Notes under the pieces: generated by a model
The model's database searches: none
What the model was told of the DNA's origin: nothing
Seen by the model: the letters and a program-made list of their open reading frames with translations, nothing else
From: Prevotellaceae bacterium
GTDB lineage: Bacteria; Bacteroidota; Bacteroidia; Bacteroidales; UBA932
Reading direction: 5' to 3'
NCBI GenBank assembly: GCA_031287815.1
Contig: JAITSM010000088.1
Span: 1-9,802, forward strand
DNA length: 9,802 bases
Shown: one piece after another, positions 5,331-9,802 of the stretch
How positions within the stretch are numbered: position 1 is the stretch's first letter
Layout of the letters: every line of letters begins with the position of its first letter
Translations under genes and position numbers: made by a program

Positions 5331-5390
5331 CCGGCGCCTTTCGCCTCCAGTTTTTCAAAAAGCATTTTTACTATCCAACAGCCGGTTTTT
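5331..5390 (+). terminator. Possible riboswitch expression platform
   Basis: CCGGC (5331-5335) can pair with GCCGG (5381-5385), which is followed directly by TTTTT (5386-5390), 5 nt after the aptamer. The 45-nt loop is long and holds a weak TTTTT/AAAAA pair. This could be a SAM-controlled terminator, but many SAM-II switches act on translation instead. Confidence 0.3.
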
Positions 5391-5438
5391 CTACAAAGAT
5401 GCAGTTTTTGTAATGTAACAATTTTAATAATTAAAAAA

Positions 5439-6695
5439 ATGAAAAACTATCTTTTTACTTCAGAATCGGTGTCGGAAGGACACCCGGACAAAGTAGCGGA
5501 TCAAATTTCCGATGCGGTACTCGATGAATTTTTACGCCAGGACCCCGAAGCCAAAGTGGCATGCGAAACGTTTGTAACCACCGGTCTTACGGTTATCGGC
5601 GGGGAAGTGCGCTCGGCGGCGTATGTCGATGTGCAGGAAGTGGCGCGGCGGGTTATTAACCGTATCGGCTACGACAAAGCCGCGTACAAGTTCGACGGCG
5701 ATTCGTGCGGCGTATTGTCGGCCATTCACGAGCAGTCGCCGGACATTAACCAGGGCGTCGTGCGCAAGAAAGCGGATGAGCAGGGCGCCGGCGACCAGGG
5801 GATGATGTTCGGTTATGCGACCAGCGAAACTGACGAATACATGCCGATATCGCTGGTGCTTTCGCACATTGCGCTGTTCGAGCTGGCGGCTATCCGCCGC
5901 GAAAAGAAAAAAATGAAATACCTGCGCCCCGACGCCAAATCGCAGTTTACGATTGAATACAATGAGAAAAACCAACCGGTGCGGGTGCATACGATTGTCA
6001 TCTCCACGCAGCATGACGACTTCGATACCGAAGCGAAAATGCAGGCGCAAATCCGCCGCGATGTGCGGGAAGTGTTGCTGCCGCGCATTATTAAACGGCT
6101 GCCGAAACGGCTGCACAAGCTGTTCGACGACCATTATATCCTGCATGTAAACCCGACCGGCAAGTTTGTTATCGGCGGCCCGCATGGCGACACAGGACTC
6201 ACCGGGCGCAAGATTATTGTAGATACTTATGGCGGAAAGGGCGCACACGGCGGCGGCGCTTTTTCGGGGAAAGATTCCAGCAAGGTAGACCGTTCGGCTG
6301 CGTACGCCGCACGCCATATTGCAAAGAACCTGGTGGCCGCCGGAATAGCCAATGAAGTATTGGTGCAAGTAGCCTATGCTATTGGGCTGGCGCAGCCGGT
6401 AAGCGTTTGCGTAAACACCTACGGCACCTCCAAAGTGCCTTGGGACGATGCGCAAATAGGCGAAAAAGTAGCTAATATTTTCGATTTGCGCCCGGCAAAA
6501 ATTGTAGAACGTTTCGGATTGAAATATCCTGTCTTTGAACGCACGGCGGCTTACGGGCACTTCGGGCGCGACAATGTAAAAGAAAAAGTAACGCTCTGCT
6601 ATGACGGCAAAAAAACAACCAAAGAAGTAGAATTTTTCGCTTGGGAAAAGCTGGATTTTGTGCCGTTGCTCAAAAAAGAATTTAAATTGAAATAA
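5439..6695 (+). CDS. metK: S-adenosylmethionine synthetase MetK
   Basis: MetK makes S-adenosylmethionine from methionine and ATP in the cytosol, normally as a tetramer. The start is ATG 5439: it begins MKNYLFTSESVSEGHPDK, the conserved family start, while the longer open frame from 5208 only reads through the leader and riboswitch. The protein has 418 residues, a little longer than the E. coli enzyme (384), as is usual in Bacteroidota. Seen motifs are GHPDK at 14-18, signature 1 GAGDQGMMFGYA at 116-127, HVNPTGKFVIGGPHGDTGLTGRKI around 236-259, and signature 2 GGGAFSGKD at 271-279 followed by KVDRSAAY. It has no Shine-Dalgarno but an A/T-rich leader. It appears monocistronic, with its own promoter, SAM-II-like leader and terminator. 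I see no damage. Confidence 0.99.
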   Translation: MKNYLFTSESVSEGHPDKVADQISDAVLDEFLRQDPEAKVACETFVTTGLTVIGGEVRSAAYVDVQEVARRVINRIGYDKAAYKFDGDSCGVLSAIHEQSPDINQGVVRKKADEQGAGDQGMMFGYATSETDEYMPISLVLSHIALFELAAIRREKKKMKYLRPDAKSQFTIEYNEKNQPVRVHTIVISTQHDDFDTEAKMQAQIRRDVREVLLPRIIKRLPKRLHKLFDDHYILHVNPTGKFVIGGPHGDTGLTGRKIIVDTYGGKGAHGGGAFSGKDSSKVDRSAAYAARHIAKNLVAAGIANEVLVQVAYAIGLAQPVSVCVNTYGTSKVPWDDAQIGEKVANIFDLRPAKIVERFGLKYPVFERTAAYGHFGRDNVKEKVTLCYDGKKTTKEVEFFAWEKLDFVPLLKKEFKLK

Positions 6696-6713
6696 CTGAG
6701 AACAGGTAACGGT

Positions 6714-6769
6714 AAGAGGTGAACGGCGAGCCCTTATTCGCTGTTCACCTCTTTCCTTTCCATTTTTTT
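6714..6769 (+). terminator. metK terminator
   Basis: The arms 6714-6729 (AAGAGGTGAACGGCGA) and 6738-6753 form a 16-bp stem with a single G-U pair and an 8-nt loop. A pyrimidine stretch and seven T (6763-6769) follow. It separates metK from mutY. Confidence 0.8.
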
Positions 6770-6789
6770 GTACCCCATTTTTCAAGGAT

Positions 6790-7863
6790 ATGGATTTTAC
6801 GGCGGAATTACTGAAATGGTATCGTGCGCATCGCCGGGACTTGCTGTGGAAGCAAACGAACGACCCGTATAAAATCTGGCTGTCGGAAATTATTTTGCAG
6901 CAGACGCGCGTAGAACAGGGCGAACCCTACTACCGGCGGTTTACCGAACGCTTCCCCACCGTGCAGGACTTGGCTGCCGCGCCGCTTGACGAAGTACTGC
7001 TCCTGTGGCAGGGGTTGGGGTACTACTCCCGCGCCCGCCACTTGCATGGCACGGCGCAACAAATCGTGGCGGAACACGGCGGGCGTTTCCCGCGTACCCG
7101 AGAGGCGTTGCTGAAGCTGAAAGGCATCGGGCCGTACACGGCCGCCGCCATTGCCTCGTTTGCTTTCAAGGAAGCCGTGCCGGCTATTGACGGCAACGGT
7201 TACCGTATTTTATCGCGCGTGTTCGGCATGGATGAGCCGGTGGATACCGGCGCCGGGAAAAAACTGTTTGCCGGAATAGCGGAAGAGCTGATTCCTTCCG
7301 CATATCCCGGCGACTTTAACCAGGCGTTGATGGATTTCGGCTCGCTGGTATGCACGCCTGCCCGGCCGCTTTGCCCCGGCTGCCCGCTGCTGCCTGGCTG
7401 CTATGCGTTTGCGCATAAATCCGTCGAAAAATTCCCGGTGAAGAGCAAGCGCACGGCGGTACGCACCCGCTATTTTTATTACCTGTTTATCCAGTACGAA
7501 AATTCCGTATTCATCCGCAAGCGTACGAAAAAGGACATCTGGCAAGGCCTGTACGAGTTCCCGCTCATTGAAACCGCCGCGCGCGTGCCGCCCGAAAAAC
7601 TTATGGCCGGCGAACAGTGGGCGGCGCTTTTCGGAACCTCTCCGTTAAAAATCCGCCATATTTCCGAAGAAATCAAACACCAGCTGACGCATCAAACATT
7701 ATATGCTACTTTTTACACTATCGGCCTGCATGAAATTTCCCCCGCCTTACAATCCGGCTATTTGAACATTTCTCCCGACCTACTCGACAGTTATTCGCTG
7801 CCGCGTTTGGTTACACTTTTTTTAGGAAAATACCTCAATATTCAAAAATTATTCTTACCTTAG
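6790..7863 (+). CDS. mutY: A/G-specific adenine glycosylase MutY
   Basis: MutY removes adenine mispaired with 8-oxoguanine or guanine in DNA base excision repair. At 357 residues it matches the family. The N-terminal catalytic domain has SEIILQQTRV with the catalytic Glu33, the helix-hairpin-helix LKGIGPYTAAAIA (110-122), and the catalytic Asp134 in AIDGN. The [4Fe-4S] site is intact: Cys188, 195, 198 and 204 in C-x6-C-x2-C-x5-C spacing. The C-terminal part (from about 225) is the NUDIX-like 8-oxoG reading domain, with FIRKRTKKDIWQGLYEFPLI and HQLTHQ. The residue after DGN is Gly where Val is usual (DGNV), a small oddity. ATG 6790 is preceded by AAGGAT. It lies 31 bp before ssb on the same strand and may be co-transcribed with it. 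Confidence 0.97.
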   Translation: MDFTAELLKWYRAHRRDLLWKQTNDPYKIWLSEIILQQTRVEQGEPYYRRFTERFPTVQDLAAAPLDEVLLLWQGLGYYSRARHLHGTAQQIVAEHGGRFPRTREALLKLKGIGPYTAAAIASFAFKEAVPAIDGNGYRILSRVFGMDEPVDTGAGKKLFAGIAEELIPSAYPGDFNQALMDFGSLVCTPARPLCPGCPLLPGCYAFAHKSVEKFPVKSKRTAVRTRYFYYLFIQYENSVFIRKRTKKDIWQGLYEFPLIETAARVPPEKLMAGEQWAALFGTSPLKIRHISEEIKHQLTHQTLYATFYTIGLHEISPALQSGYLNISPDLLDSYSLPRLVTLFLGKYLNIQKLFLP

Positions 7864-7894
7864 CAGCTGATTATTCACCTAAAAATTCATTCTT

Positions 7895-8302
7895 ATGCTA
7901 AACAAAGTAATGTTGATTGGAAATGCCGGAAAGGATCCTGATATTCGACACCTGGAAAACGACGTGGCCGTAGTTACCCTCCCGATAGCCACGACGGAAC
8001 GCTTCAAAGACCGCAACGGTAACGTAAAAGAACAAACCGAGTGGCACAATGTGGTATTTTGGCGGAATCTGGCGGAAATCGTGGAAAAGCATGTGCGCAA
8101 AGGCAGCCAGGTATTTATTGAAGGCCGCCTGCGTACCAGGAACTGGGAAGACCAGAGCGGCCAAAAACGTTATACTACGGAAATTGTAGCCGACACCATG
8201 CGCCTGTTGGGGAAACGTCCCGAAAGCGATAACCGCCCGGCAACCGTACCGTCGACCGAGCCGGCCATCGAACAGACGGACGGCGACGACCTGCCGTTTT
8301 AG
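7895..8302 (+). CDS. ssb: Single-stranded DNA-binding protein
   Basis: SSB coats single-stranded DNA in replication, recombination and repair and recruits partners through its acidic C-terminal tip. The 135-residue protein starts MLNKVMLIGNAGKDPDIRHL (typical OB-fold start), continues with TEWHNVVFWRNLAEI and KGSQVFIEGRLRTRNW, and ends in DDLPF. The linker (about 110-128) is short and Pro/Thr-rich. It begins 31 bp after mutY with no terminator between. A one-mismatch -7-like TACCTTAG at the end of mutY (7856-7863) might give an extra promoter but has no -33 partner. It converges with the lipoprotein gene at 8371-9429. Confidence 0.97.
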   Translation: MLNKVMLIGNAGKDPDIRHLENDVAVVTLPIATTERFKDRNGNVKEQTEWHNVVFWRNLAEIVEKHVRKGSQVFIEGRLRTRNWEDQSGQKRYTTEIVADTMRLLGKRPESDNRPATVPSTEPAIEQTDGDDLPF

Positions 8303-8317
8303 CGCCTCCGTACCCTA

Positions 8318-8363
8318 AGCGGGGGCGGGCGCACAGGCATTTCGCCTGCGCCGCCGTTCCGCT
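8318..8363. terminator. Probable bidirectional terminator between convergent genes
   Basis: The outer pair AGCGG/CCGCT (8318-8322 with 8359-8363) encloses GGCGC (8328-8332) pairing with GCGCC (8348-8352), and AGGC (8335-8338) with GCCT (8344-8347) around a 5-nt loop. A 2-nt bulge lies on the left arm. It fills the 68-bp gap between ssb and the lipoprotein gene. T-runs are weak (ATTTTAAT on the plus strand). Confidence 0.5.
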
Positions 8364-8370
8364 ATCCATT

Positions 8371-9429
8371 TTAATAATAGCTTATGCCGAAGAAAGTGAT
8401 ATGCCCGGTATGTATGCCGGTCTTTGTTTCGCTTTTCGCCTTGCCGGTTTCATCGTAAACCAGTAGCGTGCTTTCTCCGTTGGGCGCAGTGCGGGCAACG
8501 AAAATATCGCCGGTAAACGGGCTTACGCCGAGTGCGGTGATAGGGTAGCTCCATGCTACCAGCGCATCGGAACTAAGATTTATCAAATCGGTTTGTTCTC
8601 CGGTGGAAATATCGATAGCGACCACCTTCTCTTCGGGAGTGTTGGTATAGCTAATAACTTTCCTTCCGTTTTTGTTCACGGCAATCATGCCGGTTTCCGC
8701 ATCCACCGGTACGCCCGACAGCTCATGAACAATAGCCCGCGATGCGGGGTTGAAGCACAATAACCCGCCGTTAGCGTAAGAGACCCACACATTTTCCAAA
8801 GTATCCACCACAAAACGTTTGGCATTGCCCGTCAACGAGGACGCTGTAATGGTTGATTCGGGGATAAAATCGGAAGAAACCGTATTGAACACTTCCACGC
8901 CTGCGGCGGTCGCCACAAACAGGCGGTCTTTGTAGGCGAGGACGCCTTCCGGCTGGGAGCCGCAGGGCAGTTTCTTACGAAAAGAATAGTCATATTGGTT
9001 AAAAACGCTAACAAACGAACTGTTGTATTCGCCCTCGCCGGTTTCCTCGCCCCAGTTGGAAACGAAGATGTTGTTGGCGGTAGCGGCCATAAAGCGCGGC
9101 GTTTCGATGTTGTCCGTTTTCGGCGAACCGAGTATGCGCCCCATAATATCAAAGCTCACGATGGCGTCGTCGTCATTCGTTACCAGCCCCAGCCGGTCGT
9201 TCAGCATTTGGATGGAGCGGTAGGTGGCGTTAATGCGGTAGTTAAACGGGGTTTTGTCGATGCTGCCGTCATCTTCGAAATAGTAGTTCACCGACCCGTC
9301 GCGGCCGGCGCCGTTATTTACGATAATTGCTACATAGGCGGTTTTTATTTTCGGTTCTACCGGGTCGCCAAGGCATCCCGCCAATAGAAAAGGCGCGATA
9401 GCTGCTGCTAAAAGTGTTGTTGTTTTCAT
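8371..9429 (-). CDS. Beta-propeller lipoprotein (YncE-like)
   Basis: The 352-residue protein begins MKTTTLLAAAIAPFLLAGC. The LLAGC lipobox puts the lipidated Cys at 19, so it should be an outer-membrane or periplasmic lipoprotein. The remainder lacks membrane segments and shows blade-like recurring phrases: NNIFVSNWG, DRLFVATAAGVEVFN, ENVWVSYANGGLLCFN, KVVAIDISTGEQ, GDIFVARTAP...LLVYDETGK. These are typical of YncE-type or surface-layer beta-propellers. In gut Bacteroides such lipoproteins include the vitamin B12 binder BtuG, but no TonB receptor or B12 gene is next to it, and the leader is too short for a cobalamin riboswitch, so substrate and role stay open. ATG is at 9429 with a -7 box close upstream. 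Confidence 0.85.
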   Translation of the reverse strand: MKTTTLLAAAIAPFLLAGCLGDPVEPKIKTAYVAIIVNNGAGRDGSVNYYFEDDGSIDKTPFNYRINATYRSIQMLNDRLGLVTNDDDAIVSFDIMGRILGSPKTDNIETPRFMAATANNIFVSNWGEETGEGEYNSSFVSVFNQYDYSFRKKLPCGSQPEGVLAYKDRLFVATAAGVEVFNTVSSDFIPESTITASSLTGNAKRFVVDTLENVWVSYANGGLLCFNPASRAIVHELSGVPVDAETGMIAVNKNGRKVISYTNTPEEKVVAIDISTGEQTDLINLSSDALVAWSYPITALGVSPFTGDIFVARTAPNGESTLLVYDETGKAKSETKTGIHTGHITFFGISYY

Positions 9430-9455
9430 AATAGTAAGTTTTTAAAATACCGCTA

Positions 9456-9463
9456 CAAATATA
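9456..9463 (-). promoter_or_regulatory. -7 box for the lipoprotein gene
   Basis: Read on the minus strand, 9463 to 9456 is TATATTTG, an exact TAnnTTTG match. The leader before ATG 9429 would be about 20 nt. No TTTG is found 19-21 bp upstream, where the heptamer element begins. Confidence 0.6.
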
Positions 9464-9475
9464 GCATTTTTTTTT

Positions 9476-9587
9476 GAAGTATGAAGTATGAGGTATGAAG
9501 TATGAGGTATGAGCGCTGGCGCCCGCCGCCCCCCCCCTCACCCCTCACCCTTCACCCTTCACCCCTCACCCCTCACCCTTCACCTCC
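9476..9587. repeat. Heptamer-periodic element, copy 3 (TGGCGCC core)
   Basis: The left arm has five tandem heptamers TATGARG/C (9480-9514). Then come the core GCTGGCGCC (9515-9523) and a C-run. The right arm has seven heptamers YTCACCC (9537-9585). Each left heptamer can pair with a right one at 5 of 7 positions, giving a long imperfect hairpin. It lies between the divergent promoters of the lipoprotein and the 9694 frame. Confidence 0.85.
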
Positions 9588-9628
9588 TGTGTTAAAATTC
9601 GTTAAAAATTCGCCTGCTTAAAAAAAAA

Positions 9629-9660
9629 TTCGCATAATCCAAAAAACTTTTTTACCTTTG
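9629..9660 (+). promoter_or_regulatory. Promoter (TTCG-N20-TACCTTTG) for the 9694 frame
   Basis: TACCTTTG (9653-9660) is an exact -7 match. TTCG (9629-9632) is one base from TTTG with a 20-bp spacer. Transcription should start near 9667, about 27 nt before ATG 9694. Confidence 0.7.
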
Positions 9661-9693
9661 TGCCCAACTTATCATAACTCACTAAACAACACA

Positions 9694-9802
9694 ATGAAAA
9701 ATCTTTCACACAACCCCCCGTTGACCGGCGGAACCATGCGCTCCGGAACCCCCCTCCGGAAACCGTTGCGAGAGTACACACACACACACACACACACACA
9801 CA
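9694..9802 (+). CDS. Partial open frame entering an (AC)n tract
   Basis: The frame starts at ATG 9694, well placed after a promoter. It reads MKNLSHNPPLTGGTMRSGTP, then LRKPLREY and a Thr-His repeat encoded by (AC)n up to the window edge. There is no signal peptide and no recognised family. It could be a gene start, a short leader peptide, or non-coding RNA. The frame is cut by the window, so its length is unknown. It has no Shine-Dalgarno. Confidence 0.4.
   Translation, partial: MKNLSHNPPLTGGTMRSGTPLRKPLREYTHTHTHTH
9776..9802. repeat. (AC)n dinucleotide repeat at window edge
   Basis: There are at least 13 uninterrupted AC units, reaching the last base, so the full length is unknown. It lies inside the 9694 open frame, where a change of one unit would shift the frame. 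Confidence 0.95.

Noticed and set aside
5208..5438. N-terminal extension of MetK from an upstream ATG (77 extra residues)
   Set aside because: It reads through the promoter and the SAM-II-like aptamer; the conserved MetK start is at 5439.
5532..6785. 417-codon open frame on the minus strand opposite metK
   Set aside because: It is a shadow of the codon bias of metK, with no family features and complete overlap with a certain gene.
9430..9475. Cobalamin riboswitch before the beta-propeller lipoprotein, which would support a BtuG role
   Set aside because: The predicted leader is only about 20 nt and shows no such structure.

Overview
The window looks like chromosomal DNA from a member of the Bacteroidota, most likely an order Bacteroidales-type gut or host-associated lineage. 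Three things point that way. Promoters match the Bacteroidota form TTTG-N19-21-TAnnTTTG: two full matches upstream of metK and of the second surface-protein gene, plus several -7-only matches. Start codons mostly lack Shine-Dalgarno sequences and follow A/T-rich leaders. Two secreted proteins carry C-terminal domains resembling the 'Fibrobacter succinogenes major paralogous domain'. The exact genus cannot be read from the sequence.

Layout: (1) 2-1126, the 3' part of a secreted paralogue whose start lies outside the window. (2) 1127-2071, a gene-poor stretch with terminator-like hairpins, a short coding-like remnant, a palindromic repeat element and a promoter-like -7 box. (3) 2072-3019, nadA (quinolinate synthase). 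(4) 3020-3480, a strong promoter and a long leader that folds into a nested hairpin on paper. (5) 3481-4446, a second secreted paralogue with a complete signal peptide. Its N-terminal module is almost identical to that of the first gene, while the C-terminal half is different. (6) 4447-5237, an intergenic region dense in repeats: perfect palindromes, a tandem array of C/G hairpins, a 40-codon gene remnant ending in a terminator, and a heptamer-periodic element. (7) 5238-6769, promoter, SAM-II-like riboswitch, metK and terminator. (8) 6790-8302, mutY (adenine glycosylase) and ssb on the same strand. (9) 8371-9429 on the minus strand, a beta-propeller lipoprotein converging on ssb. (10) 9476-9802, a third heptamer element, a promoter, and the start of an open frame that runs into an (AC)n tract at the window edge.

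The housekeeping genes (nadA, metK, mutY, ssb) are unrelated in pathway: NAD synthesis, SAM synthesis, oxidative DNA repair and replication. They appear as separate transcription units split by repeat-rich spacers; mutY and ssb are the only likely co-transcribed pair. The most interesting features are the SAM-II-like aptamer placed a few bases after the predicted metK transcription start, the paralogue pair with a conserved head and divergent tails, three copies of a heptamer-periodic element with a central TGGCGCC, and the tandem hairpin array. No complete new defence or mobile system is visible. There is no transposase, integrase, reverse transcriptase or CRISPR array in the window.
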